A DNA stretch of 64,000 bases from Atrina japonica. Lineage: Eukaryota; Mollusca; Bivalvia; Pterioida; Pinnidae. Below the pieces are notes generated by a model. It did no database searches. It saw only the letters and a list, made by a program, of their open reading frames with translations, and was not told the DNA's origin. Every line of letters begins with the position of its first letter. Position 1 is the first letter of the stretch. The DNA lies in the NCBI GenBank assembly GCA_030159075.1, contig BROG01000127.1, positions 509,001-573,000 on the forward strand. Reading direction: 5' to 3'. Shown here one piece after another: positions 19,872 to 31,723 of the stretch. The position numbers and the translations under genes are program-made.

Positions 19872-20239
19872 ACCTAACTTACACGAAAAGAAACCTAACT
19901 GAAACTAAGCAGTTTTTGTATGTGTTATACTGTAAGCAGTAAGTCTAGAAATAAAGTAATTTTATTACTTGTACTATGATCAGATCAAATTTTATCAAAC
20001 AAAAAATTAAAACGTTCTAAAAATAGTAACATTAAAAACTTGTAAGTATCAGGGGAATTAGACTACTGAAGAGCTCATTTGGCAGCCGAAGCTTCGAAGA
20101 GTCACATCGTCAGAAAAATTGGGTGAGTGTTTAATTTTTTATTATATACAGTAGTACAAGAAATAATATATAAATAATATAAAAATAATACAGATACTAT
20201 TTTCACAATCTGAACTTTGAAACTTGTGTGAAACGACGT

Positions 20240-20415
20240 AAGTGAACAACTTCAACTTTACACTTTAGATCAGCTTGGTCACTTTGAGACTTCATAACTT
20301 AGAACGTTGCACAAGTTCAAACTTTTGAAACATGAGAACGGTACAAACTTGATCACTTTGACAAACTTTGAGAACGACACAAACACTTGATCACTTTGAC
20401 AAACTTTGAGAACAA

Positions 20416-20475
<60 letters not shown>
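20240..20475. repeat. 41-bp imperfect tandem repeat running into a (CA)n microsatellite
   Basis: Units around 'TTGATCACTTTGACAAACTT' with 'TGAGAACGACACAAAC' repeat about four times and pass into a (CA)n tract at 20416-20472. Confidence 0.8.
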
Positions 20476-20699
20476 ATCATTTTGAACAAACTTTGAGTAC
20501 GTTACACACTTTCATGTTCATGTTTCTCACTCCTCCGAGAGATTAGTACAGTCCCTGCGAAAAACTAGATATCCCATGATTCCATACCCAAGATGGCTAC
20601 CTTCCTAACCTTTCCTGTTTCACTACCCCACCCTCCCGCCTCTGGTTTAGTGCCTACATTCTATAAAAGATCATCACACCTTTTTGTTCCACCCCTTTT

Positions 20700-21075
20700 G
20701 TTCCACCCCATAGTCTATACAGAAGTAATCACCTTTGTTTCTATTCTATACATCTATACAAGGATCTCCCTTTGCCCATCTCTACATCTATACAGAGTAA
20801 TCTCCCTTTGTTTCAGTTCTATACAGTAATCTCCCTTTGTTTCACCTACACAGGCTATACAGAGTGATGTGTCACCTATATTCCAATACAGAGTAATACT
20901 CCCTTTGTTTCACCTATAAAGATACAGAGTAATCTCCCTTTGTTTCAACCCTACAATCTATACAGAGGGAGAGGTGTCACTCTATAGAGACTAAACAAGA
21001 GTATCTCCCATTTGTTCCACCTATAGAGTCCCTAAACAGAGTAATCTCCCTTTGTACATACTCTACAAGTCTTAG
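20700..21075. repeat. Tandem repeats of 'TACAGAGTAATCTCCCTTTG'
   Basis: About nine imperfect units of 30-45 bp share TACAGAGTAATCTCCCTTTG and TTTCACCTAT. No coding signal is seen. Confidence 0.8.
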
Positions 21076-21179
21076 TACAGAGCATGAGTCGAGCTCGGCC
21101 TACCACTCCGCCGCTTGCGCACTTTGATGAATACACAACTCTCATCGACGGTGGCGCCACCAACTACTGTTTCCACAAA

Positions 21180-21295
21180 CCTGGAAAAAACCCAAAGTTT
21201 CGGTTCTAAAAATAGATTCACTCTCAGCTCAAAACTGAAAAAACCAAAGTTTCGGTTCTAAAAATAGATTCACTCACAGCTCAAAACTGGAAAAC
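21180..21295. repeat. Two tandem copies of a 50-bp unit
   Basis: The unit has AAAGTTTCGGTTCTAAAAAT and then AGATTCACTCNCAGCTCAAA, duplicated at 21195 and 21247. The following GC-richer stretch to 21700 has three TGACGTCA-like sites (21550-21615) and no gene. Confidence 0.75.
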
Positions 21296-21983
21296 CACAA
21301 CTTCTTCTCTCATACCGTGACTTCTCGGGAACTCACGTGACCTTTCGTGACTTCTCGTGACCCCCAACTCTTAGAACGAAGGCTCATCATTGGCTCTTAG
21401 CCAAGATAGCCGCCCCACAACCAATTCTCTTCCGGTCATAGACACGCCCCAAACATCAACGCTTGGCTCGTTCGCCTTATTGCCATGACAACATACCTCA
21501 CTTCCGGTTATGACGCACTCCGTATACATTTCCGTATGACCGCCCTTCCGGCTTATGACGTCACAGGCGCTCTCCGCGGGCCAGAATTGACCATCAGAAG
21601 CAGCATTCTATGACGTCATCAGTGGCGGTTAAATTCCAAATGCCCTGCCGGAGGAGCTGCCTTAAAACTGCCGAACATTAGACTCGCTATTATTGACGTA
21701 TATTTTTTTTAACGTATTTAGAGACGATTTTTTGTATGTCCTCTATAAAAAAAAAAAAACAAGAATGGTAGTAAAGCCCGCCCTATGAACATACTGATTC
21801 CTGTGCCCTCTTCCATGGATGATCTGTACGCCGCGTTTAATGTTATACATCCGTTCCAAAAGTGGATTTTTTTTTACTCTGACACACCAATTCCCATTCG
21901 TGTTGTCTTAAGAATCTCACGGGTTCGCCGAATTTTGTTGATGAAATGAAGCATTTTTAAATAAGAATAAAATTTATTTTAAA

Positions 21984-22440
21984 ATGTTTACGAATAAGAA
22001 ACATTTAAGATTAAACATTAAGGATTTATCGTCGTTTGACTGTGTACGTCTCGGAAGATAGTCATTTTCGCGTGTCCTTCGAAGACATCTTTAAGGGAAA
22101 AGATTATACCGTTCGCCGATACGTGAGGATGGTACGCAAAAGTATTATACCAATGTTACACCGTTGGAATCAACACCATCGAAGGGTTTTTGGCAAAATC
22201 AACTCAATTTCCGCGGTGTGGTGCGCCACCACGGGATGTGGCGTTTCTGGAGAAACATCTACGAGGATAAAAGTAATCTCATGAGACGACGGGTTTTTCC
22301 GTTTCCACTTCTACTATCAGATCAGACGCGTTTTAAAGAATTGTTCCGACACCCCTACCGTCTGGATCCCGTGGATTTTAATCATACGACGAATAACGCG
22401 ATCACTCGGCTATCTACGTCAATGTCCCGAATATAACGTC
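21984..22440 (+). pseudogene. Polinton gene remnant, unidentified (structural gene possible)
   Basis: A frame opens at ATG 21984 after AATTTATTTTAAA, breaks within 100 bases and continues in another frame to about 22434. That segment includes HGMWRFWRNIYEDKSNL. Position and composition suggest a virion structural gene; I do not recognise the family. Confidence 0.35.
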
Positions 22441-22494
22441 TCCTCCGAGACCGATTGGAAAATCACGGGAAGCATTTTTGCCACCTAGTCCCAA

Positions 22495-22788
22495 ATGGTC
22501 AACGTTTATGTCCAGATCGATTCGACTGGTTTGACCAATCCGGTCTTTTCCAGATTAGACGAGTCGATCAGAACCTATTCTCTGGGCCGTGTATGGAGCT
22601 CAAGCGGAGACGAGAAGTGTCCATTATCGATCGGGAGCCACGTCTCTAGGATGCTCAATAACAATTTGTGTCTAACGTGGAAACGCAATCAATCGTCCCG
22701 TCGGATTTACCGAGTGACAACGCCCGCTACGAAAGCACCCTTCGATTTGCCAATAGTAAAGTCGACTTTCGAGATTATCCCAAGTTAA
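22495..22788 (+). pseudogene. Polinton gene remnant, unidentified
   Basis: A 97-codon frame begins VNVYVQIDSTGLTNPVF and ends FEIIPS. It appears to continue the preceding broken gene after frameshifts and is coding-like in composition. No family is assigned. Confidence 0.35.
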
Positions 22789-22997
22789 ACAGATGCCGTC
22801 GGATCGCCGTCTCAGCATGAAACAACTCGAATCATTAAACAACAAGATCGGTCGACGCCCCCGAACACGCCAAGATCGGAACGACAAAGAATAAATCAGA
22901 CGACGTTGACTCCCGCAAAAATTCAAAAACCAACAAGTCAATCCTAAAAAAGACATTCCTCCCGATCACGAGAATTAAAAAAACGGCAATATTTGCT

Positions 22998-23228
22998 TTA
23001 GCGTTGGTGATCATTTTTCTCTTTTTGTCGAGTTTTAGACCATAAGAATCCAACAATCAATCGTGGCTGAATAGCCAAAGAATGATCGCTAAAAAATACG
23101 GCGGCTTTTCCCAGAGTAGACAATAACCACGACACGATCGATCCCAAGATTTCCGGTAAAGCTTCTCCGAATTTACTAGCCAATCTCGCTAATATAATAA
23201 TGCCGACTCCAAGTGGCTTTTGATCCAT
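22998..23228 (-). pseudogene. Small hydrophobic protein remnant, minus strand
   Basis: A 76-codon minus-strand frame has an amphipathic to hydrophobic N-terminal half (VGIIILARLASKFGEAL and SIVSWLLSTLGKAAVFF). Small membrane-active proteins on the strand opposite the capsid genes are common in this element class. Function is not established. Confidence 0.3.
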
Positions 23229-23353
23229 TCTTTTAACCCACCCTTATCGGCAGGTGGTGGTGGCGGCGAGGGTATTGTAGTTGTCGTTCCCGGAAGAAGT
23301 AATTCGACTAAAAATCCGTCAGTCATACTAAGTGGCAGTTTAAAACGCTAATA

Positions 23354-24045
23354 ATGGTAATACCCTGTGTTCCTTTGAATAAATCCGATTCGATCTCACA
23401 AGGGAGTCATTCTTGTTCAACAATCCCGTACTGTGTCTTTGATGGTAGTGAGGATGTGATTTTAATTTTCCCCTTAAAATTCGACTGCACTCGTTCACGC
23501 CATCTAATTCGTTTTGCCTTTTGGTTATTTTTCCCTCTCGAACGTACCCTGTCGCCCGGGATTATTTTCAGGTCTTTCTTCCATGTGTGACAACATGGCG
23601 TTCCAACTCTACTTTTTTGGCATCTTAGAACGCGCCAAAAACCGCGAATGTCTTTTAAACTTTTATCTAGCCCAACAGTTCTCTCATGGGCAATTCGTGT
23701 TTAAAATCTTCTATACTTTCAGATAATCTCTCAATCCCATCGTCTACTCGTTTAACGCTCGTTTCCATCTCGATGTCTCCAAAGACTTCCGTAATGTTAC
23801 GTCTAACTGTTAACTGTCATCATCTCGTTTAAATGTTAAGACGCTATCGGACGCGCCAAATTCTCGTTTCCATTTATCGGGTATTCTGTTTCTTTTCAAA
23901 GATATTTCAAAAAATGATCCAGAAAAATTTTATACTCCGAGAATCACCAAAGTGGAAACCACCATCGAGGGACAACCGAAACAACTTTTCTCTGCGGAAT
24001 GAGACCCAACCACAATACGAAAAAATTAAAAAGTTTTATTCTTGA
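23354..24045 (+). pseudogene. Broken plus-strand Polinton frames, unidentified
   Basis: Overlapping frames at 23354-23590, 23514-23726 and 23833-24045 look like pieces of one longer gene split by indels. I recognise no motif. The stretch to 24370 holds nothing clear. Confidence 0.3.
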
Positions 24046-24369
24046 CTTCCTGAATCGCAAAATGTCACCGATTCCGTCGCCAAAGAAACTCATGTTAGTG
24101 GAAAACACTTATAGGAACTTATCTACAAAGAACATTATGGTCTTTGGTTAGATTTACGAACGACATCGGAAAAACAATCTTCACGTAACGGGTCGTAAAC
24201 ATCAAAAATTACGAGTAATGCGTTCAGTCCGAATAGAAAGGAACTCTCGAAACGATACCGTGATACCCCTAGACGTTTACATTTTCATCGTCAAAGACGG
24301 ACAAGATTAACATGTCAACGTGTCCGTTTCAAGAGTGTCCATATCTTAAAAAAATAATATAAAATTATA

Positions 24370-25050
24370 AAGTAATTTAAAAATGTTTATCAAAACACCC
24401 CAATTCCCGCCATGATCGTCTGGCGCCACTGGTCGGCCAAGACGGAGTTTGTCCTCGGAAATTTGTTGGTAACCGAATATAAAGAAATTATTTTCAAACA
24501 TATGTCCATATTATGCCAATCGATCGATTTTAACCGAGCGTATCGTTCCCGGAAATGGATAGGCGAAGATTTAAAACATCCTAAAGTACGAACGCATCAT
24601 CATCGTGAATCCAGTCTCTTGCAAAACGGGTGAAGGAAAAATTGCAAGAAATGTACGTTCATTTTTATGAAAAAATATAAAGGTACCTCAACATTATACA
24701 TCATCGACGATTGTTCGGCCACGAAGCAAAATAAAAAAGAAAGCGGACGCTTCTGTTCGATGTTGGCCTTTTACCGGTCGTCACCGAATCAAGTGTGTGG
24801 ATTTTAAAGCAACGATACAATTCCGTGTCCAAAGACTTTACGTTCTCAAATTAAATGGTGTTGTTTATTTTTTAACCAAAGTATAAATTTTCCATCAAGG
24901 AAGTTTAGAAAAAAACGACGTCATCCCCGAAGAATCGGGAAAACGACGCCTCAACACGCGTTATCGCAAACACAAACATAGTAAACTCATTTTATGTACG
25001 GAACAACCGACGGGATATAAGTATTAACTGTTTAAAAATGGAAACGTATC
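24370..25050 (+). pseudogene. Polinton DNA-packaging ATPase remnant (FtsK-HerA type)
   Basis: An ATG at 24383 follows TAATTTAAA. The region 24412-24459 encodes a P-loop (Walker A) split across frames by a one-base insertion and a one-base loss, with an AKTEFVL stretch still readable in frame. A Walker B-like YIIDDCSATK is read directly at 24697-24726. This order fits the genome-packaging ATPase of Polintons and related viruses. Frame changes between the motifs make it non-functional. The limits are approximate. Confidence 0.65.
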
Positions 25051-25553
25051 ATCGAAATCGTGATCCTCTTCTCGTTATTTTTTATCGTCGTTATCGACTA
25101 GAGTCATCTCTATTCCTGTCACTACTCGTGAACGACTAGAATGGATGTCCATCGAATGGAGAAAACGTTTAAAAACAAATAATAAGATATATAAATGAAT
25201 ATGTGGTAGACATTGTAAACTCTTCATCCGAATCCTCAGCGATCAAAGATAAATTAAGTGCTATAGTGGCCTCCGGAAAAACGATCGGAATTTCTAGGAA
25301 AACCCTCACTATGTCAGATCTCGTAAATAATGAAACGATGAAGATTTAGATAAAATGTATCGAGTTTTATTACAGTAACTGGGAGTCTAAAGTCTCTAAA
25401 GCCATTGAAGTTCGTTGATTCGTCTATACACGTTAGGATTAGCACATTTTTTCCGAGGTCAAGGACGTTCCCGAGTTAAGAAACGAATTATCGAAGATCC
25501 CATCCATCGTTATGGCCAATGAGTGAAATGGTGTTGAGAATTGTATTATCGAT

Positions 25554-25763
25554 ATGGTATGTACATGGCACCCGTTTGACGAAGCCCTCATCTCCTCCAA
25601 ATATGTATGCATTATAAAAAATCCTAATGAAATAAAAAAGATGAATCCGGAAGAAATACTGAAGTCGAAGGAGGAAGAAAAACACCAATCGAAGAAGGAA
25701 AAACGGATGAAAGCTGCGCAAACAGGGATGGGAGAAACGCAAAATTGCAAAAGTGACGAGTAA
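25554..25763 (+). pseudogene. Basic, lysine-rich frame, unidentified
   Basis: A 69-codon frame with a charged tail (SKEEEKHQSKKEKRMKAAQ) ends at TAA 25761. It may be the tail of a Polinton gene whose start lies in another frame. No function is proposed. Confidence 0.3.
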
Positions 25764-25814
25764 TGCAAATGCAATGCAAATGCAATGCAAAATGCAAATG
25801 CAAAATGCAAATGC
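25762..25814 (+). repeat. Tandem ATGCAAAT octamers
   Basis: Four exact copies of ATGCAAAT, the octamer bound by POU/Oct factors, and degenerate ones between them lie within about 50 bp, spaced by GCA or GCAAA. The minus-strand frames here with alternating Phe/Ala/Cys are by-products of the repeat. Confidence 0.8.
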
Positions 25815-25983
25815 GAAAAGCATTTTTAATGGTGTGAAATTGGTAGTCGTGAGTTTTTGGGGTCTATTTTACTCTGAATTCACCTATTATCGACAAAACA
25901 AAAAGAAGTGCCGACTCCAGAAATTAAACCACCCAGACTAGAAAAGAGAAATGCTTTAAATTTTTTTTTCATATATTTACAAA

Positions 25984-26222
25984 ATGTCGACAAATAACGA
26001 AAAAGATGTCGTCAACGCAGCATAACACGCTGCTCATCGATACGGGGATCGCCATCGGAATACGCTCCAACTCGCAAAGAAAATTCTAAATTCACCCTCC
26101 CCCAATCGAGTTGAATCCAAAAGATCTCGGGAGCTCATGATCGATTATGCTTTGGCAACCATACGAAAGACATGTTGGTCAACGGGCATCATTCCCGCGG
26201 ATATCATAAAAAAAAAAATATA
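25984..26222 (+). pseudogene. Small Polinton gene with one internal stop, unidentified
   Basis: From ATG 25984 one frame runs about 80 codons with a single stop (TAA at about 26023) to a TAA followed directly by TTTAAAAATGG of the next unit. It is basic, including SRELMIDYALATIRKTCW. No family is recognised. Confidence 0.4.
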
Positions 26223-26642
26223 ATTTAAAAATGGCAACGATACGATGAATGATAGGTGGTGCTCTCGTAAACGCCTTAGCCTTTTCTGGATCACCCAATT
26301 TTTATTTTCGAATATCACGACCGAACAGAAACGGCAACGACGAAAGCCATGAGAACGTTTAACAAGCGCTCGCGACAAATGGAATCGTAACGAAGAAAAA
26401 CGATAGATTAATTTAAACGAACGTTTGAGAAAGAGAAACATGCGTTGTATACCTTTAAACAATCGACGATCCATAGATAAATTCTCAAGTGACGGGAGAA
26501 GACCACATGCCACCGGAACCGAAATTGAGCGATTTTTAACACGCCGAGGAATCGCAAAAAGACAAAAGAAATTAGTGTTCGTGTTGGTGGGGACGGTTTA
26601 GTGTTTTACGCGGCAAAAAACATTAAAAAAGTTTTGTAATCT

Positions 26643-27540
26643 TTAAAAAATGGACGAAGAATGAAACGCATCTATTATATCCCGCTAGAGATATTTGAAG
26701 GAACAGCTCGCCATCGAGAAATTCGCCAAAGCGCTAAAGTGAGCGAAAAAAGAAGCCACCGATTTTCTAAAAAAACAAGACGTTTTGGCAAAATCTATTT
26801 ACAGCGCCTAAACAAATCGTGAGAACTAAATATTGAAATAAGTTAAGAAACGACACTCACCAGCCGATTTTATTGTTTTTACACACGATAAAGTAGGTAA
26901 GAAAACGTATAAATACCGTTAACGGTGGTCGATGTGGGTACTCGATACAAGGAAGCCGGAACCTTTGACGACTAAAGACAGTAAAGAATGGCTGATGCTT
27001 TCGAAAAAATTTCGAAAGACGTTTTATCGTTTCCAACATTATTAAACAAGTCGATCCCGGTCGCGAATTCATGGGTGCCCGTCACTAATTAATGTCCCTA
27101 CATGATACGAAAATAAGAAAGAAGAGCTCGACATATCGCGACCAAGCCATCGTCCGAAACGATATAATAAAACGTTAGGTGAAAGACTTATCAGTTATCA
27201 ATACGACAAAGAGGATGACAATAAGGTATAAGAAACAGAGAATGGGAGTAACGTTTATCCAGCTCGTGAAAGCGATCACGAGGATACCAAGCCTACCCGA
27301 AGCGATAAAACCCTTTCTACCCGAAGTTCGATTTCCAAAGATCCGTTTACTAAAGTTAGATTAACTCTATCAACCTGTCGAGTTGGAAGGAGGAAAGCAT
27401 GGTGCGACCGAACCCATATGGAGTTGGACAAACACACATCGATCGTCAATTTAGAAATGCAGGGCATAGACCCGTCTATTACTTAAAAGAACCCGCTCCC
27501 CAGAGAAATTCTGGTACGAGAAAGTTGATGGTCGTCCGAT
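26643..27540 (+). pseudogene. Polinton integrase remnant (retrovirus-type rve fold)
   Basis: Two strings that can be read directly, VVDVGTRYKEA at 26923-26955 and VDPGREFMG at 27050-27076, sit at the spacing expected for core blocks of the Polinton DDE integrase, the second around the catalytic Asp. The frame changes repeatedly between them and there are stops. The enzyme would have joined element ends to host DNA. Start and end are approximate. Confidence 0.65.
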
Positions 27541-27599
27541 TATTTTATTATCCATATGGATAATAAATTTTGGTTATTTCACTGGCATATGATGATACC

Positions 27600-30500
27600 A
27601 TACCTCCCGAATGTAGACTTTCTTATCCAGAGGATCTAGTACAGCCATTTTTTCTTGTTTGATCCCGTAAATATTTGGTTAAACGAACGTAGACCTAGCA
27701 TCTCGCAACGATATCCTACATCGTAAAAGAGATCTCCTTAAATCGTTAAAGTCTATCGTTTTTTCAAGACGCATCGTTTCACGCCTTCGCTAGGGCGTTT
27801 GGAACGCTATCATTGTCCATTAAAATGGCGGTTACATTTAAGGTCGTAATCCAACGAATTCTTTGATTAGTTTCCCTCCGCATTCGTCTTTTAAATTTAC
27901 CGATCACCTTGTTTTTTTATCTATGTTTCCGGGGGAATACATCGTAATTAGAAAATCATATCCCATCTTCATCTTCGATCATTCCCATTTAGACGTTTCC
28001 GTTGAATTACAACTAAAAGCAGAAGTCTGTATCGGTATAAAGTTCATTGCATTTATACTCCGTACTTTCGCCTTTTAGATGATTTATAATACCAACCATA
28101 CATAAAGTCTTATCCGATAAATCCAATATCGTCATCCCACATTAAAATGGGTTTGTCTAATTAACGCTAGATCGTTAAAATGAAGAAAAACCATGTCGTC
28201 GTTAATTTTAGTCAAACGTCGAATGAAATGGATGAACGCGGTCATTTTTGAATTTTTCAATCTTCTCGATTCGCGCAAACTATTTTTAACTCGATTCTAT
28301 TTCGTTTATTTTCCATGGTCTTCCTAAACCCATCATTATTCATGAGTTTGAAAAAATCCTTCGAGAAATCGTTTTTACCCTTGACGCAATCGAGTGTTTT
28401 TTATAGATGTAACACGAAGAGCCATGGCTCATCGTCAAATCCTAAAATCTATTGAACTTTGGTTAATTTTAAACCCAACTCGATATAGAGTTTTAACGTT
28501 TCGTAGTGCACCGACATATTCCTTTTTATCTCGTAAATTGGGTATGAGCTTTTGGGACCCGTATCGCGCATCTCATACTCTTTCATACAACGTTTTTCAG
28601 ATAAACAGGCAAAGATCGTCCCCCACCGTTTTACCTTTAAACGTTTCCACGAGCAGTGGATAATTGTTGTGCCCACATGTAATTCTTTAGGATACTCCTA
28701 AATCGACTTCCGAGGATATTAACCCCTTTCTTCTGGTGGATAACAGGAACTGATACTTCATCGATCCATTCAAATTTTTTACAGGGTAAAGGATGATTAC
28801 ATAGCTTCACTATAAAGAGCGTTAGCTCTAAATACATACTAACTTAGAGGTCTATCAGGATCATAATCTTCCAGAATATATTATACTTCGCTTTAGAATA
28901 ACGTTTGGAACGTAATGATCCCACCTCTGATCCCTTATTCGACAAATAAAATGCATTCGTAAACGGTTAACAACGTCTAATCAATTTTGGAGTTAACAAC
29001 GCTAGCATCCCAAGAGCCAAACCAGAGCAGTGTTATAATGACACGGAACTAATTCGTAGTGGTTTTTAAGAAAGGTTGCGAAATTCTTCAAACACGGTCG
29101 GAGCTATAAGACAACATCCGATTTTAAATATAAATCTTGATAATCTCCCATATTCTTACATCCGTATTTATCCCAAACGGTTTGAGCATTGTTCGTAACT
29201 CTTTATGAGAAATATGAGTATCGGACTGAAAATTCTTCCTATCGAGTGTTAAAATGGTTTCATAAACCTATTGAAAGAATTCATATATTCCATAGGATAG
29301 ACACCTTTTCTCGTTAAAAGGAGGCATCCTCGAATATAGATTTCGTGATGGGATAATCATTTACATTTTTAACTAAGTCTCAAGACCACACGATAAGATT
29401 GGAAACTGTCAATCAATCTCAATTGTCCGACCAGAAAAACAGATAAACTTTTCATTAATCATTGGAATGCAATTTATATTTCTCCTCTTCAAATCCATTT
29501 CCGATAATATTAAATGGGAATCATAGCCCACGAGATTATGAAAGATAACAGTGAAATAAGTATTATCATTCTTAATAATCTATTACATTTATTATGAGCC
29601 GCACCTCGAAATTACCAGAAATGTGACAATATCTCTGACTTTCATGAGATCGAAATTTCTCATCTTTGATTTTATTTTTTTTTTCATGGTTCGTCGAGGG
29701 TCAGTTTTTTATGGTCTCGTGACGTATCGCGATACCAATCAAAATCGGATAATTCATCTTTTTCCCTCTCACAGAAGTCATCAAAGACGATATGCGTTCG
29801 ATATCACGTTCAAACACGTCAAACTGGGTAATTTTTCCAGTTCCTTTAAAAGTTTCCTTCACTGAGCCCATAAAGAAAACACGCGCGGCAATTCCCCGAA
29901 AATTCATCTCTCAAATCCACATCGTTTAAGAATCTTGAAGTTTTCCTTATCCTCGTCAGTCATACAAAGCTATTTTTCTAAAAAAATGTATGTTAATCTT
30001 TTTGTTTTCGTTCTCGTCGTAAACTTTCTAGAAAATTTTCACGACATCTCCCCGCGAAAAGTTGATGTCTTCGACCTTAACAATACCTTCACAGTTCTCC
30101 AAACGACTACATAACAGTAACCCGAAGGTTGATGATGGATATGTATTTCGTCGTTTTATCACTAGCCTTTTCATTGGATAGGTGAAATAATACACTCGAA
30201 ATCCTCATAGATCGGGGCATATCCAGCTGTTTTATTACCATAATTCTTAATTGAGAAGGGTTATATTTACCCTCCTCAGCAATGATGGTTATCATAGTGG
30301 ATTGTTAATATACCACTACAATCAGCTATGTTGCAATTTTATAAACATCCTCGCTCGATAGTAAATTTAAGACAACGAAGACATGATATGATTTTGTGGT
30401 CCATCTTTTGAGGGGGAAGAAAAACAATCTGGATGTGTTTTTTAAATCCAAAGCTTAGTGCCAATTATTTTCTGGACCTTCTAACAACAATAAATTAATT

Positions 30501-31500
30501 TCTTTTTAACGCGAGATTTTTCCGAGATATGTAATAAGGGAAAAACCCCAACTTTCCCGTCCACCGAGAACGTTTCAATGGCAGAGACCGTTACGATATT
30601 CGAATTTAGGTATTTGCTTTTAACGGAGTTGGATCATCGATGCATCTAAATCCGAGTTCTCTCGATTAAACGGTTTAGTTATTGAGGTCTTTTTATGATT
30701 ATCTTTGATATCATCGTGATGCAAACACGCTAATACACTATACATACAACATCTCTGATCCTCGTTATGAACATTATATAACAGCCTTCCTTATCCGCAA
30801 TCAGCTTGGTAAACTTAAAATAGGAGGACCCTAAGGTGGATATACTTGGTAAAGATTTAAATAAATCATTTGTGCGTCCCCAATGACCCATCCGAACCTG
30901 CTTGAACGTTTTTTCGAGCGATCCATTAACTCTTCGATCAATGCGTTTAAATACGTCTTCGATTTCGTCTTCTCTTAAGATTGGATATAGTCGAGTTTTA
31001 TGAAGTTGTTGTTAAGATTTGTGATCCAACGGTTACACTAATCGATTGAATCGCTGTACGACCTTGAATTTTGGATTTTATGGGAACCTTTTTTTAATTC
31101 CTTTAGATATTTTAGGAAAATAAATCGTCCCTTTAAAATAATCTAATAATGCTCTGAAGTGCTCGATGTATATGATGGTGAACATCTTTTTTTATAACTC
31201 CTATAAAAATGTTTAAAGCTTATCACCAAACTCCAGATAAGAAACCATACAAATCACATAACGTTTTGTCATTGTTTCGTTTTCTTCGACCTTATGCAAC
31301 ACCTTTAGGAAAGAACTGTTTTCAACGTATGACGTAAATTCCTCTAACAGTCTCTCTCACTGTCTTCCGTCGACGTGCCTCTTCACATAAACCCAAACAG
31401 TTTTTGTTATTTTTCTACCCCCATTTACCGGTATTAAATAACCTTCTCATGCCACTCAAATATTCATGTTTTTAGATATAGAAAAAATTTCCCATAAGTA
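27600..31500 (-). pseudogene. Polinton protein-primed family B DNA polymerase remnant
   Basis: On the minus strand, 28449-28676 holds LKLYIELGLKLTKV, a conserved block of Polinton polymerases. Further along, 28025-28039 reads YTDTD, the family B motif C carrying catalytic aspartates. Order and spacing agree with the family. Other open pieces are at 29701-29907 and 30107-30295, with many frame breaks and stops between them. The roughly 3.9 kb fits a polymerase of 1000 or more residues. The opposite orientation from ATPase and integrase is normal for this class. Confidence 0.7.
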
Positions 31501-31723
31501 ATTATTCATTTTTTTATTATACCTTCCACGGTTCTTGTCGATTTCTCGGAAAGTTAGAGGTCTGCCGTTTCTCGGAATTCACCGAACGTCGCGGACGATT
31601 GCCACCACAGGTATTCGGATGCAATTCCCAGGTACGATTCAATCCACTAGAATGGAGAGTTTTAGTGGTACAATTGGACCATGGAATGAAAAGTGACGCA
31701 GAACTGGTATTATACAACACACA

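Larger units (their letters stand above)
21700..31720. mobile_element. Decayed Polinton/Maverick (adintovirus-like) element
   Basis: Three hallmark genes can be recognised in the usual kind of arrangement: packaging ATPase and retrovirus-type integrase on the plus strand, and protein-primed family B DNA polymerase on the minus strand. Gene starts are preceded by a recurring AT-rich signal such as TAATTTAAAAATG (near 24370, 26220 and 26640). All genes carry stops and single-base indels, so it is dead. Terminal inverted repeats and target duplications were not found, so the limits are approximate. Confidence 0.75.
17083..31723. other. 14.6-kb block between direct repeats: broken histone cluster plus decayed Polinton
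   Basis: The block has a different texture from its surroundings: more CpG-bearing words (TCGT, CGAA), tightly packed broken frames and no intron signals. Its left third carries histone-type 3' ends; its right two thirds carry Polinton genes. No long terminal inverted repeat was found at its edges, so it is not a single tidy element. It is either an insertion that duplicated 163 bp of target or a sequence joined in during assembly. It ends 529 bp before the FNTB start codon. Confidence 0.6.

Noticed and set aside
25439..25823. Minus-strand frames of 111-123 codons rich in Phe, Ala and Cys
   Set aside because: Their N-terminal part is the complement of the ATGCAAAT array and the rest opposes a lysine-rich plus-strand remnant; low complexity.
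26145..26513. 122-codon minus-strand frame
   Set aside because: It overlaps plus-strand Polinton gene remnants with their own start signals and shows no domain; treated as a shadow.
17083..31723. The whole block as one intact giant transposon with TIRs
   Set aside because: I compared the outer 100-200 bases of both edges and found no convincing inverted repeat.
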